Source: Methanomassiliicoccus sp. | GTDB lineage: Archaea > Thermoplasmatota > Thermoplasmata > Methanomassiliicoccales > Methanomassiliicoccaceae | Direction of reading: 5' to 3' | Assembly: GCA_016109435.1 (NCBI GenBank) | Contig: JAEILR010000020.1 | Coordinates: 264,857 to 328,856 of the forward strand | DNA length: 64,000 nt | In this document: positions 43,732-52,765 of the stretch, piece by piece | Position numbering within the stretch: position 1 is the stretch's first letter | Layout: each line of letters begins with the position of its first letter | Notes under the pieces: model-generated | The model's input: only the letters and a program-made list of their open reading frames with translations | What the model was told of the DNA's origin: nothing | The model's database searches: none | Made by a program: the position numbers and the translations under genes

Positions 43732-44702
43732 GGCCTCGCCTCCAGCAGCCCGGCGGCCTCCCTGGCGAAGTAGGTGATGATGATGTCCGCCCCCGCCCTC
43801 TTGATCGATAGCAGCGACTCCATCATCGCCCGGTCGTGGTCGATCCATCCCTTGGCCGCGGCCGCCTTGATCATGGCGTACTCGCCGCTGACATTGTACG
43901 CAGCGATGGGGAGGTCGAAGCTCTGCCGCGCTTCCCTGATAACGTCCAGGTACGGCAACGCGGGCTTGATCATGAGGATGTCGGCGCCCTCCTCGGCGTC
44001 CATCCGCATCTCCCTGATCGCTTCCCTGGAGTTCCCGGGGTCCATCTGGTGCGTCCGGCGGTCCCCGGAGCGGGGAGCGCTCTCGGCGGCGTCGCGGAAC
44101 GGGCCGTAGAACGCCGACGCGTACTTGGCGGAATAGGACATGATCGGCACGTTCTCGAAACCTGCATCGTCCAGCGACTCACGGATGACCTTCACCTGGC
44201 CGTCCATCATACCCGACGGGGCGATGATGTCCGCCCCGGCCTCGGCCTGGCTTATGGCCGTCAGCCCGTAAAGCTCCAGGGTGGAGTCATTGTCCACGGT
44301 GTCGCCATGCAGGACGCCGCAGTGGCCGTGGTCGGTGTACTCGCACAGGCACAGGTCAGCGATGACCAGGACCTCGGAGGCCGCCTTGATCTCGCGGATC
44401 GCTCTCTGGGTGATGCCGTCCTCGGCCCATGCCCCGCTGCCCCTCTCGTCCTTCGCTTTGGGGATGCCGAACAGCAGGATCGCCGGGACGCCCATCTCGC
44501 TCACGCTCCGCGCTTCCTTCCCGATATCGTCAAAGGGGTAGGCGCTGACCCCGGGCATGGATGCTATCGGCTTCGGCGCGCGAACGTTCTGGTTGACGAA
44601 CATGGGATATACGAGGTCGCGGACGGTGAGGTCGCTCTCCCGTACCAGCTCCCTAATGGCCGGTCTCATGCGCAATCTTCGAGCCCTGTTTTCTGGGAAC
44701 AA
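43728..44702 (-). CDS. hemB: Porphobilinogen synthase (delta-aminolevulinate dehydratase)
   Basis: A 324-residue enzyme joining two ALA molecules. The Schiff-base lysines are in [18 protein letters not shown] and [10 protein letters not shown]. The catalytic zinc triad is present as [16 protein letters not shown], so it is the Zn type. The usual HemB N-terminus ([19 protein letters not shown]) needs the TTG at 44702, which has GGTGA 6 nt upstream; a start at ATG 44669 would cut it off. It therefore overlaps hemA by 50 nt. Confidence 0.94.
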   Translation of the reverse strand: MFPENRARRLRMRPAIRELVRESDLTVRDLVYPMFVNQNVRAPKPIASMPGVSAYPFDDIGKEARSVSEMGVPAILLFGIPKAKDERGSGAWAEDGITQRAIREIKAASEVLVIADLCLCEYTDHGHCGVLHGDTVDNDSTLELYGLTAISQAEAGADIIAPSGMMDGQVKVIRESLDDAGFENVPIMSYSAKYASAFYGPFRDAAESAPRSGDRRTHQMDPGNSREAIREMRMDAEEGADILMIKPALPYLDVIREARQSFDLPIAAYNVSGEYAMIKAAAAKGWIDHDRAMMESLLSIKRAGADIIITYFAREAAGLLEARP

Positions 44703-45963
44703 TGATCTCACCTTCCAATCCGAATAGAATCTGAACTGATCCGAAAATATCCTCGTTGCCGTTCCGGCAGGCGTCCTTGAGCGCCTCGGTCGGGTCGGCC
44801 AGGAACTTGCTGGTCATGACGTCCGCGAGGTCCTTGAGCACCGCCTCGGCCGGTTCCTTCCCCGATGTAAGGCGATTCATGGCTTTGCGCACCTCGCGCT
44901 CCTTCAGCTCCGTGTACTTGCCGTAGAGCCGCCCCAGGACCTCATCGGCCTTCATCTCCTTGATGCGTCTCCCCAAGGATTCCAGCTCCAGGCCGATTAT
45001 CTTCTCCGCGTTCCGGATCTCGGCACGGCGTTTCAGTAGGTTCTCCTCTGCTTTGCCCCGAAGGCCGTCGATGTCATAGAGCTCGACTCCGGGGACCTCG
45101 GCCACTTCGGTCTCGACATTGCGCGGGAAACTGACATCGATGATCATGACCTTGCGGCCATGGTCCCGGACCGCTACCGCCTTCTCCATGTGGTCCCGGG
45201 TGAGGATCATGTGGGTGGCAGAGGTGGCCACCAGGACCACATCGGCCTGGGACAGGAACTCGACCAGGCTGTCGAACCGGACCGCCTTCCCGTTCAGGAC
45301 CCAAGCCAGCTCCACTGCCCGGGCATAGGTGCGGTTGGAAACGAAGACCGCCCTCGGCCCCTTGCCCACCAGGTGCTTGGCTATGAGGGTGGCCATCTCT
45401 CCCGCTCCGACCACTAGGATGTTCTTGTCCGCTAGAGTTCCGAGCTTGTCCTCAGCGAGCTCGACCGCGGCGGTGCCCACGGACACGCAGCCCTTGTTCA
45501 CCCTGGTCTCGCTGCGGACCTTCTTTCCCACAGAGATGGCCTTGCGGAAGACGATGGACAGCATCGGACCGATGGTACCCGCTCTCTCCGCCTGTTCGAA
45601 GGCCTCCTTGACCTGGAACTGTATCTGGTCCTCGCCCACGATCATTGACTCCAGACCGCTGGCGACGCGAAGGATGTGCCTGACCGAGTCCTTGCCGGTG
45701 AGGTACTGCACCAGGTTCTGCTCGGCGTCGAAGGGGACCAGTCCGTTGATCATGTCCTCCAGCCCCTCCCTGGTAGCCGATGCGTCGGAGGTGGCGATGT
45801 ACAGCTCCACCCTATTGCAGGTCCGAAGCGCGAGGCACTCGCTGGCCCCCGGAAGCGCCGCCCCTGCCGGCATCAGCTTGAAAGGGTCCAGATCACCCAG
45901 CCGCTCGATATCGGCCATGAGGGCCTGCTTGTGAGTGATGTGCGCGCTTATGATCGAGTCCAT
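44653..45963 (-). CDS. hemA: Glutamyl-tRNA reductase
   Basis: A 436-residue NADPH-dependent enzyme reducing glutamyl-tRNA(Glu) to glutamate-1-semialdehyde. The active-site Cys is in [26 protein letters not shown] and the NADPH domain [18 protein letters not shown] follow; the C-terminal dimerisation helix holds [23 protein letters not shown] 45963 directly follows the TAG of the precorrin-2 dehydrogenase in the same frame. Ends in TAG. The second gene of the sirohydrochlorin operon. Confidence 0.97.
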   Translation of the reverse strand: MDSIISAHITHKQALMADIERLGDLDPFKLMPAGAALPGASECLALRTCNRVELYIATSDASATREGLEDMINGLVPFDAEQNLVQYLTGKDSVRHILRVASGLESMIVGEDQIQFQVKEAFEQAERAGTIGPMLSIVFRKAISVGKKVRSETRVNKGCVSVGTAAVELAEDKLGTLADKNILVVGAGEMATLIAKHLVGKGPRAVFVSNRTYARAVELAWVLNGKAVRFDSLVEFLSQADVVLVATSATHMILTRDHMEKAVAVRDHGRKVMIIDVSFPRNVETEVAEVPGVELYDIDGLRGKAEENLLKRRAEIRNAEKIIGLELESLGRRIKEMKADEVLGRLYGKYTELKEREVRKAMNRLTSGKEPAEAVLKDLADVMTSKFLADPTEALKDACRNGNEDIFGSVQILFGLEGEIIVPRKQGSKIAHETGH

Positions 45964-46572
45964 CTAGCTCACCACTATCTGCAGGGCCAGCTCGCGGGCC
46001 CGACCCGGGTCGTTCTCCAACGCTTTCCACACCCTCTCATCCTTTAGCACCTTCCACAGGCGCTCCTCCCGCTCGGCCTGCGACGGCACCACCTCCCTGG
46101 CCACCTGCCGCAGTTCCTCCTGCAAGGCGACCATGAGGCCGTAGCGTCGGTCCAGCAGCCTATCCAGTTCCAGCCGGAGGTACTTTGACATCCCCGGGCT
46201 GCGCCCCTCGGTGGAGACCGCCACCTTGTAGTTCTCTCGTTCCACCACCGACGGTATGAGGAACGTGGACACGCCGTCGGCGCGATTGCAGTACTTCCCC
46301 TGAGCGGCCGCCTCGGCGGCGATAGCGTCGTTGACCGCGATGTCGTCGGTTGCCGCGATGACCAGGTCGGCCCATCCGATCATGTCCTTCATGTTCCCCT
46401 CGGCATTACCGGAGCGCAGCCGTACCGACGGGGCGAAGCCGTCCGTAAACTCCCGGGAAATGACCACCACCTCCGCTTCGGAGGCCAGGAAGTTAGCCTT
46501 TCTTCGGCCGACGGCCCCTCCACCGAAGACGACCGCCTTTCGGCTACTTAGATCGAACCATAACGGCAGCAT
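45964..46572 (-). CDS. Precorrin-2 dehydrogenase / sirohydrochlorin synthase (CysG-N/Met8-like)
   Basis: A 202-residue NAD-dependent enzyme turning precorrin-2 into sirohydrochlorin, the last shared intermediate of the cobalt and nickel branches. NAD loop AVVFGGGAVGRRKANFL, the conserved Asp in CNRADGVSTFLIPSVVE and the AVSTEGRSPGMSKYLR motif match CysG-N/Met8. I start it at ATG 46572 after AAGGGGATC; an in-frame ATG at 46602 adds ten residues with no ribosome site. First gene of the trunk operon, divergent from cfbA. Ends TAG, directly followed in frame by the hemA ATG. Confidence 0.9.
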   Translation of the reverse strand: MLPLWFDLSSRKAVVFGGGAVGRRKANFLASEAEVVVISREFTDGFAPSVRLRSGNAEGNMKDMIGWADLVIAATDDIAVNDAIAAEAAAQGKYCNRADGVSTFLIPSVVERENYKVAVSTEGRSPGMSKYLRLELDRLLDRRYGLMVALQEELRQVAREVVPSQAEREERLWKVLKDERVWKALENDPGRARELALQIVVS

Positions 46573-46630
46573 TTGATCCCCTTGTCGGCACGGTATAGGC
46601 AATGAGTGATAAGAAATACTTCCTATTTAA

Positions 46631-46647
46631 TTGGATGTATCATCCAA
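46631..46647 (+). promoter_or_regulatory. Tetrapyrrole repeat, copy 3 (between trunk and F430 operons)
   Basis: TTGGATG-TAT-CATCCAA, a perfect 17-bp inverted repeat in the 190-bp divergent gap. On the minus strand it abuts the TATA-like AATTAAATA (about 46625-46633) of the sirohydrochlorin operon. On the plus strand it lies about 50 bp upstream of the TTAATTAA (46695-46702) that likely drives cfbA. It could govern either operon or both. Confidence 0.75.
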
Positions 46648-46724
46648 CTTACCTACCCAGTAAGCTGAGCGGTGATGGCCCGGTCCAAAGAAGGTTAATT
46701 AAGGATGGGGCTCTATACCGCTTC

Positions 46725-46740
46725 GGCCGCCTAGGCGGTC
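46725..46740 (+). promoter_or_regulatory. Palindrome at the cfbA transcription start
   Basis: CCGCCTAGGCGG (46727-46738) is a perfect 12-bp palindrome with one further G-C pair outside (46725 and 46740). It falls 25-40 bp after the TATA-like TTAATTAA, at or just after the expected transcription start of the F430 operon. It is a candidate second operator, or a 5' hairpin in the mRNA. Confidence 0.4.
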
Positions 46741-46762
46741 AGTGACAAAGGGGATTTCGAAC

Positions 46763-47161
46763 ATGAAGAACGGAATACTTGTAGTAGGGCACGGAAGCAA
46801 ACTGCAGTTCAACAAGGACCTGGTCGTCAACGCGGCGGCCAAGATGGCCAAGTTGGATAACTTCGGTCCCGTGACCGCAGCGTTCATGCAGCTGAACCAG
46901 CCGGACATCAAGACTGGGATCAAGACCCTGGTGGCCCAGGGAGTGGACATGATCTACGTTCAGCCTTGCTTCCTCGCGTCAGGCATCCACTTGACCGAGG
47001 ATATCCCGGGCGAGATAGGCCTGAAGAAGGGCGAGAGGGAGACCAAGATGAACGTTGACGGCAAGACCGTCACCCTCCGCTACTGTGATCCCATCGGTGA
47101 CGATGACCGCATCGCCCAGATCCTGGCCGACAGGGTCAGGTCCCGGATGAAGCAGGCATAG
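46763..47161 (+). CDS. cfbA: Sirohydrochlorin nickel/cobalt chelatase (CbiX-small type)
   Basis: A 132-residue class II chelatase inserting Ni2+ (and, in related enzymes, Co2+) into sirohydrochlorin. The two metal-binding histidines are in VVGHGSK (H10) and SGIHLTEDIP (H76). The short length is that of the homodimeric archaeal CbiX-S/CfbA. ATG 46763 follows AAGGGGAT; the frame also opens earlier at GTG 46742. It is the only chelatase in the window, so it may also serve the cobalt branch. First gene of the F430 operon; ends TAG, 2 nt before cfbE. Confidence 0.93.
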   Translation: MKNGILVVGHGSKLQFNKDLVVNAAAKMAKLDNFGPVTAAFMQLNQPDIKTGIKTLVAQGVDMIYVQPCFLASGIHLTEDIPGEIGLKKGERETKMNVDGKTVTLRYCDPIGDDDRIAQILADRVRSRMKQA

Positions 47162-47163
47162 GC

Positions 47164-48459
47164 ATGAACGAGAAGGTCCTGGTGCTGGACCTCACCCATG
47201 GGGGTGAGGTGCTGGCACGGGAGTTCGCGTCCCGGGGTGATAGTGTCACTGCCGTGGACGTCTACCATACGGCGACGGCGGAGAAGAGGGATGCGCTCAT
47301 AGCGGAGGGCGTGCGGGTCCTCGATTCCGCTCCCCGGGAGGAGTTCGACCTGGGGGTGGTGCCGGTGCATTGCCCGGACCGTTTCATCGGCCCCGCCGTC
47401 CTGTCCCGGCGGATCACCGCCCACCGGGCCGTGGGGGAGCTGGCCTCCTTCGACGTACCGGTGGTAGAGTTCACCGGGGTCAGGGGAAAGACCTCCGCCT
47501 GCCACGTCCTGGCCCACGTGCTGGCCCGGACCGGCGAACGGGTCCTGGTGCATACCAGCAGAGGGCAGTTCTCGGTGGCCGAGCTGGAATGGAAGATGCT
47601 CAAGGATAAAGTGAGCATCGCGCCGCCGTCCATCCTGTCGCTCGCCAGGGAGCATCCCCCGTGCGACGTGGGGGTGTTCGAGGTGAGCCTGGGAGGGACC
47701 GGACTGGCCGACGTCTCGGTCATCACCGGCCTGGACGACGACTATCCGATCGCCGGCGGCACTCGAAGAGCGTTCGACGGCAAGGTCCAGATGGCCCGTA
47801 CCGCCCGGAAGCTCGTTTGCCCGGTCCGGGAGCTGGAGCTATGGGCCCCCCACGTTCCCGATGGGGCGGACCTATGCACGTTCGGCCCGGGAGGGGACCT
47901 CGAGATATCCCTGCCTGACAGGCTGGAGCTGGGCAAGGGAGTCCTCCTTACTGTGCGGTGGAAGGGCGAGGAATATCAGGTCCGCCTTCCCGGCACCTTC
48001 CTCGCCCCCAGCTACACGACGGCCCTCGCCAGCGGCCTGGCCGCGGCCGGTGAGATGGGCGTGGACATGGAGCGGGCAGTGAGCTCGCTCGCCTCGTTCA
48101 AGGGCGTCCCCGGGCGGGGGGACGTTACTCGTGAGGGCGGCAAGTTCCTGATCAAGGAACGCAACCCTGGTGTCAGCGCCGGCTCCATCGACTGGAACCT
48201 GGGGGTGCTGGAACGGCATTATTCCCAAGAGGACATAGGCATCGCCCTGGACCCCGTGAACATCAAGGTGTGCGAAAAACTGGACATAGGTGACGTGGAC
48301 GAGGTCCTCTCCCGCCACCCCTCGGTCAAGGGCCAGTACATTATCAACATGCCCGGACTGGGACGAACGGCAGCCGGCTACCTTCGCATCGACGGCCCTG
48401 GGGACGTTCGGGGAAAGCACGAGGTGCTCATGCACTGCATTAAGGAGGGATACCTCTGA
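47164..48459 (+). CDS. cfbE: Coenzyme F430 synthetase (Mur ligase-like)
   Basis: A 431-residue ATP-dependent ligase closing the final carbocyclic ring of F430 from seco-F430. It has the Mur-ligase P-loop FTGVRGKTSACHVLAHVL, the later VSLGGTGLADVSVITGLDDDYP (the Mur central-domain pattern) and C-terminal FKGVPGRGDVTREGGKFLIKERNPGVSAGS. Placed between cfbA and cfbD as in several methanogens. Its stop (CTGA) overlaps a possible CTG start of cfbD. Confidence 0.93.
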   Translation: MNEKVLVLDLTHGGEVLAREFASRGDSVTAVDVYHTATAEKRDALIAEGVRVLDSAPREEFDLGVVPVHCPDRFIGPAVLSRRITAHRAVGELASFDVPVVEFTGVRGKTSACHVLAHVLARTGERVLVHTSRGQFSVAELEWKMLKDKVSIAPPSILSLAREHPPCDVGVFEVSLGGTGLADVSVITGLDDDYPIAGGTRRAFDGKVQMARTARKLVCPVRELELWAPHVPDGADLCTFGPGGDLEISLPDRLELGKGVLLTVRWKGEEYQVRLPGTFLAPSYTTALASGLAAAGEMGVDMERAVSSLASFKGVPGRGDVTREGGKFLIKERNPGVSAGSIDWNLGVLERHYSQEDIGIALDPVNIKVCEKLDIGDVDEVLSRHPSVKGQYIINMPGLGRTAAGYLRIDGPGDVRGKHEVLMHCIKEGYL

Positions 48460-48464
48460 AGGAC

Positions 48465-49541
48465 GTGCTCCACCCCCGCCCCAATCCCATCATCGCCGCC
48501 ATGTACACGCTGAGGGACCTCGACGCCGACGTCATCCTCATGCACGGACCGGCCGGCTGCGGCTTCATGGCCGCCCGCCGGCTGGAGGAGGCGGGGGTCA
48601 GGGTCATGACCACCGGGATGCAGGAGAACGACCTCATCTTCGGAGCGGAGGAGAAGCTGGTCCGCATCCTGAAGAACGTGGACGAGCGGTTCAACCCCCG
48701 CCTCATCGGGGTAGTGGGGACCTGCGCCTCGATGATCATCGGGGAGAACCTCGACGGCGCGGTGAAGAAGGCCGGCGTCCTGGCGACGGTTCTCCCGGTG
48801 GACGTCCACGGCTGCTCCGGACCCAACACCTCGGGGGCGATACGAACCCTGGAGGTGGCGGCGGAGAAGGGCATCATATCGGCCGAGGAGAGGGACCGGC
48901 AGAAGGGCATGCTCACCCGGGCCACGGCCATCGAGCGGGAGCGCGGGCTGACCAGCAGGGAGTACCTGGAGCCGCATCCCGGGGCCACCAAGCTGGCGGT
49001 CGGCCTGGAGGTGGTGAACGTCCTGCGCCGGGGCGGCAGGGTGGCGGTGGCGCTGAACGCCAAGAAGGAGACCGCCTACGGGTTCGCGGACATCATGCGC
49101 GCCGTCCAGTACGCCGCCGGCTCGGTCGGCGGGGAGGCGGTCCACATCGGCAATCTAGATCCCAACGTCGGACTGCCGCGCATACGGCGGTACGCGAGCA
49201 ACATCCTCAGAGATCTGGCTGAAGGAGGGGTTACCGTTTCCTCTCTCACCGGCGGACTGGACGAGTACCCGGTGGCCGGGGAGGCCGCTTCCAAAGCGCT
49301 CGCCGATAGCGGGGCCGACCTGCGCATCGTGGCCGGGCTGCCCCACGCGGTGCCCGGGCTCCGGAAGGAGGACGTCCTGGTCACCGATCAGCCCAGGGAA
49401 CTGCGTAACTACATCGACCAGGGGTTCCAACGGTCGGTCGGGGAGATCAACACCCACGCCGAGGTCATGAGCACCGAGAAAGTGCTCTATTGCGAGCTGG
49501 GGAACACCATCCGGGAGATCGTGGACGGGGGATACACATGA
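48465..49541 (+). CDS. cfbD: Ni-sirohydrochlorin a,c-diamide reductive cyclase, catalytic subunit (NifD-like)
   Basis: A 358-residue nitrogenase-component-1-like subunit that, with CfbC, performs the six-electron reduction and ring closure to seco-F430. [19 protein letters not shown] at the N-terminus and cysteines in [14 protein letters not shown] and [14 protein letters not shown], the likely [4Fe-4S] ligands, are conserved in CfbD. The listed GTG 48465 has a poor ribosome site. A CTG at 48456, with GGAGG 7 nt upstream and overlapping the cfbE stop, would give MKDVLHPRP, closer to homologs. Overlaps cfbC by 4 nt. Confidence 0.93.
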   Translation: MLHPRPNPIIAAMYTLRDLDADVILMHGPAGCGFMAARRLEEAGVRVMTTGMQENDLIFGAEEKLVRILKNVDERFNPRLIGVVGTCASMIIGENLDGAVKKAGVLATVLPVDVHGCSGPNTSGAIRTLEVAAEKGIISAEERDRQKGMLTRATAIERERGLTSREYLEPHPGATKLAVGLEVVNVLRRGGRVAVALNAKKETAYGFADIMRAVQYAAGSVGGEAVHIGNLDPNVGLPRIRRYASNILRDLAEGGVTVSSLTGGLDEYPVAGEAASKALADSGADLRIVAGLPHAVPGLRKEDVLVTDQPRELRNYIDQGFQRSVGEINTHAEVMSTEKVLYCELGNTIREIVDGGYT

Positions 49542-50317
49542 GGCAGATGGCCATCTACGGCAAGGGCGGGATCGGGAAGTCCACGGTGTCCGCCAACCTG
49601 GCGGCGTTCTTCGCCGAGTCGGGGCTGAGCACCTGGTACATCGGCTGCGACCCCAAGTCCGACGGGAGCATGACCCTGCTGAACGGCCGCAAGGTCCCCA
49701 CCTTCCTGGAGCAGATGAAGGACGGCGGAACGGAGGTAGTGTTCACCGGGTTCGGGGGAGTGAAGTGCGTAGAGACCGGCGGCCCCCTGGCCGGGGTCGG
49801 ATGCGCCGGACGGGGCATCATTGTTGCGGTCCAGACGCTGGCGAGAGATCACTTCCGCGAAGAGGACGACGTCCTCATCTACGATGTACCGGGCGATGTC
49901 GTCTGCGGGGGCTTCGCCGCCCCCCTGCGCGAGAAGTTCGCCAACGAGGTGTACATCGTCACCAGCGGCGAGTACCTGGCGCTGTACGCCGCCAACAACA
50001 TCGCCAAGGGACTGGCGAACCTGGACGTGGCGTTGGGAGGGATCATCTGCAACTCCCGGGAGGTGGAGAACGAACGCGCGGCGGTGGCCGAGTTCGCCCG
50101 CCGCATCGGCTCCCGCCTGATCGGGTTCATCCCCCGCAGCGCCGTGGTCAGGGATTGCGAGAACCGGGGCATGACCGTGGTGGAGTGCTCTCCTGCCGAC
50201 CCCCAGGCCGATGCCTACCGGCAGCTGGGAAGGGCCATCCTGGAGAACCGGCAGATGAGCGTGCCCACGCCCATGGACCCTGAGGACATCCGGGCCATGC
50301 TGCGGGAGACGCGATGA
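49538..50317 (+). CDS. cfbC: Ni-sirohydrochlorin a,c-diamide reductive cyclase, reductase subunit (NifH-like)
   Basis: A 259-residue ATP-dependent iron protein donating electrons to CfbD. P-loop [18 protein letters not shown], and the two cysteines that bridge the [4Fe-4S] cluster across the homodimer are in [11 protein letters not shown] and [11 protein letters not shown]. Shorter than NifH and typical of CfbC. Start overlaps cfbD and stop overlaps cfbB. ATG 49538 is the expected N-terminus. Confidence 0.96.
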   Translation: MRQMAIYGKGGIGKSTVSANLAAFFAESGLSTWYIGCDPKSDGSMTLLNGRKVPTFLEQMKDGGTEVVFTGFGGVKCVETGGPLAGVGCAGRGIIVAVQTLARDHFREEDDVLIYDVPGDVVCGGFAAPLREKFANEVYIVTSGEYLALYAANNIAKGLANLDVALGGIICNSREVENERAAVAEFARRIGSRLIGFIPRSAVVRDCENRGMTVVECSPADPQADAYRQLGRAILENRQMSVPTPMDPEDIRAMLRETR

Positions 50318-51675
50318 GCGCCCCGCCCCGGCTGGTCATCGCCGGAGCGGGCAGCGGAGTAGGGAAGACGGTCATAGCTACTGGCCTGATGTCCCGCCTG
50401 TCCCGGGACCGCCGGGTCCAAGGGTACAAGGTAGGCCCGGACTTCATCGATCCCATGTACCACGCCGCGGCCACCGACCGCCCGTCCCGGAACCTCGACT
50501 CGTTCTTCATGGACCGCGGTACACTGATCAACCTGTTCGGCTGGTCGTCCAGGGACGCTGACCTGGCGGTGGTGGAAGGGGTCCGCGGCCTGTATGACGG
50601 CCTCACCGCCACCGGCGATACCGGCTCCACGGCGGAGATCGCCAAGTTCATCCGCGCCCCGGTGGTCCTGGTGGTCAACGCCCGGAGCCTGGCCAAGAGC
50701 GCTGCGGCTCACGTCCTGGGCTTCAAGATGCTCGACCCGGGGGTCAACATCGAGGCCGTGATCCTGAACAACATCAGCGGGGACCGCCACCGCCGCAAGG
50801 CGGTGGAGGCGGTGGAGTCGCTGACCGGCATCGAGGTCGTGGGCACCATCGAACGGCAGCGGGAGCGGCTGCCGGAAAGGCATCTGGGCCTGATGACCAT
50901 GGATGAGGCCGGCGACGCCGGGGCGCTGATGCGGCGGATGGAGGAGCTGGTCGCGGACGTGGACGTCGGACGGCTGATGGAGATAGCGCGCTCGGCGCCA
51001 CAGATGGAGATGCCCACCGCGCCCCCGTTCGAGGTCCAGGAGGCCAAGGGCATCACTATGGCGGTGCCCCGGGACCGCTCGTTCTGCTTCTACTACCAGG
51101 AGAACCTGGAGGCCCTCCGGGCGGCGGGGGCGGAGGTCGTGACGTTCCGCCCCACCGACGGCGAGGGGCTCCCGGACTGCGACGGGGTGTACATGGGAGG
51201 CGGATACCCGGAGGTGCACGCCGAACGGCTGGCGTCCAACGGCGACTTCCTCGACGGATTGAGGCAGCTGTCCGAGGACGGCGGCCTGGTCAATGGCGAA
51301 TGCGGGGGCATGATGGCCATGTGCCGTTCCATCAGCGCCTTCGGCCGCGAGCACCGCATGGCCGGGATCTTCGACGCCCGGGCCACGCTGACGCCGGACC
51401 GCCAGGGGCTGGCATATGTCGAGGCCAAGGGGACCGGGGACAACTTCCTGTTCCCCGGGACAGACATCAGGGCGCACGAGTTCCACTACTCCAAGCTGGA
51501 GCCGCTGCCCCCCGGCCCCTACGGGTTCTCGGTGCTCCGGGGGACCGGCATCGGAGCCTCGATGGACGGGATCATGGTCCGTCGGTCCATGGGCACCTAC
51601 ATGCACCAGCACGCCCTGGCCAACCGTGCCTGGGGCACATCCATGGTGCGGGTGGCGGCCGAGGGGCGGAGCTGA
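50314..51675 (+). CDS. cfbB: Ni-sirohydrochlorin a,c-diamide synthase
   Basis: A 453-residue CbiA-family amidase that amidates the a and c acetates of Ni-sirohydrochlorin with glutamine and ATP. P-loop [29 protein letters not shown]; amidotransferase Cys in [10 protein letters not shown] and His in [12 protein letters not shown] paralog of cbiA at 38646; F430 operon position assigns the nickel substrate. Last gene of cfbAEDCB, ending 19 bp before the convergent HdrA-like gene. Confidence 0.95.
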   Translation: MSAPPRLVIAGAGSGVGKTVIATGLMSRLSRDRRVQGYKVGPDFIDPMYHAAATDRPSRNLDSFFMDRGTLINLFGWSSRDADLAVVEGVRGLYDGLTATGDTGSTAEIAKFIRAPVVLVVNARSLAKSAAAHVLGFKMLDPGVNIEAVILNNISGDRHRRKAVEAVESLTGIEVVGTIERQRERLPERHLGLMTMDEAGDAGALMRRMEELVADVDVGRLMEIARSAPQMEMPTAPPFEVQEAKGITMAVPRDRSFCFYYQENLEALRAAGAEVVTFRPTDGEGLPDCDGVYMGGGYPEVHAERLASNGDFLDGLRQLSEDGGLVNGECGGMMAMCRSISAFGREHRMAGIFDARATLTPDRQGLAYVEAKGTGDNFLFPGTDIRAHEFHYSKLEPLPPGPYGFSVLRGTGIGASMDGIMVRRSMGTYMHQHALANRAWGTSMVRVAAEGRS

Positions 51676-51694
51676 GCTTCGCGGACCGCGGCCC

Positions 51695-52765
51695 TCACTC
51701 CGTCCGGCCGGCCAGCATGTACTCGTGCACTTCAAGGGCGCACGCCCGCGCGTCCCTCACCGCCGCTGGCACGTCCATGGGCTCCCTGGCTGATCCGGTG
51801 ATGAAGATCCCCTCGGCGCTCGTCCGCGAACCGTCCATCGCCGGGAAGCCCTTTGTTCCCTGCATGATGTCCATTTCGTCGAGGAACAGGAGGTTGGAGG
51901 GCGACTGGCGGAGGCCGGAGGCGAGGACCACCAGGTCGGCGGGGATCTCATACAGCTCCCTCAGCAGGGTGTTCTCGCCGCACACCACTAGGCGGCCGTC
52001 CCGCTCCATGACCAGGGACGGCTGCCCCCTTATGAATCGTACCCCGCTCCTCCTAGCCTCCCGGTAGAGGGTTTCCTGGCCGGGGCCCGGGGTGCGAATG
52101 TCGATGTACAGCACGGTGACCTCTCTGGAGGGGTCCTCGCGTTTCAGCGCCAGGGCGTTCTTCACCGAGGTGGCGCAGCACAGAGCGCTGCAGTAAGGCA
52201 CGCCTCTCCGCTCGGTGCGCGATCCCACGCATTGTATGAACACCGCCGATCCTATGTTCCCCTCGACCAAGGGCACGCCGGCAGTGGACCGCTCCTCCAG
52301 TTCCAGAGAGGTCATGACCCCTTCCTTGGTCCCGTGCCCGTATTCCGGTATCGGCCCGGCGGGCACCTCGTCCAGGCCGGTGGCGATGACCATCGCGTCG
52401 GCGGTGATGACCTCTCCCCCACCCAGCTCGGCCCTGAGACCGGCCCCCTCCCTTTGCACCGACACCACCTCCCGCGACAGGAAGGTCGTGATCTTCGGTT
52501 CCCTCAGCACCTGCTCGATCAGCGGCTCCGCGATCTCGGCCGCGGGGCTGAGGTCCGGGGACAGGCATTGCAGGACCGCCGCCCGTCCTCCCAGTGAATC
52601 GCTCCTCTCCACCAGTGACACCGTGTGTCCCAGCGATGCCAGCGCCAGCGAGACGGTCATGCCGGCCACCCCGCCGCCCAGCACCATGGCCGTTCCCTTG
52701 AACCTCTCCGCTCCGCTCACGGGGACCACAACGGCGGCGGCTTTCATCAAAGTATCGGGCGTCAT
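51695..52765 (-). CDS. HdrA-like FAD/[4Fe-4S] protein without the ferredoxin domains
   Basis: A 356-residue flavoprotein corresponding to the FAD core of heterodisulfide reductase subunit A. MVLGGGVAGMTVSLALASLG and the second dinucleotide motif are clear. The cluster ligands typical of HdrA are intact as CX12CX3CC (QCVGSR to PYCSALCCATS), followed by YIDIRTPGPGQETLYREARRSGVRFIRG. Full HdrA has an extra N-terminal domain and C-terminal ferredoxin domains; both are missing. ATG 52765 is chosen since upstream codons do not read as protein. It may be an independent electron-transfer module or a decayed HdrA. Confidence 0.82.
   Translation of the reverse strand: MTPDTLMKAAAVVVPVSGAERFKGTAMVLGGGVAGMTVSLALASLGHTVSLVERSDSLGGRAAVLQCLSPDLSPAAEIAEPLIEQVLREPKITTFLSREVVSVQREGAGLRAELGGGEVITADAMVIATGLDEVPAGPIPEYGHGTKEGVMTSLELEERSTAGVPLVEGNIGSAVFIQCVGSRTERRGVPYCSALCCATSVKNALALKREDPSREVTVLYIDIRTPGPGQETLYREARRSGVRFIRGQPSLVMERDGRLVVCGENTLLRELYEIPADLVVLASGLRQSPSNLLFLDEMDIMQGTKGFPAMDGSRTSAEGIFITGSAREPMDVPAAVRDARACALEVHEYMLAGRTE

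Noticed and set aside
50215..51735. 506-codon minus-strand frame over cfbB
   Set aside because: Antisense to cfbB, which has an intact P-loop and amidotransferase Cys.
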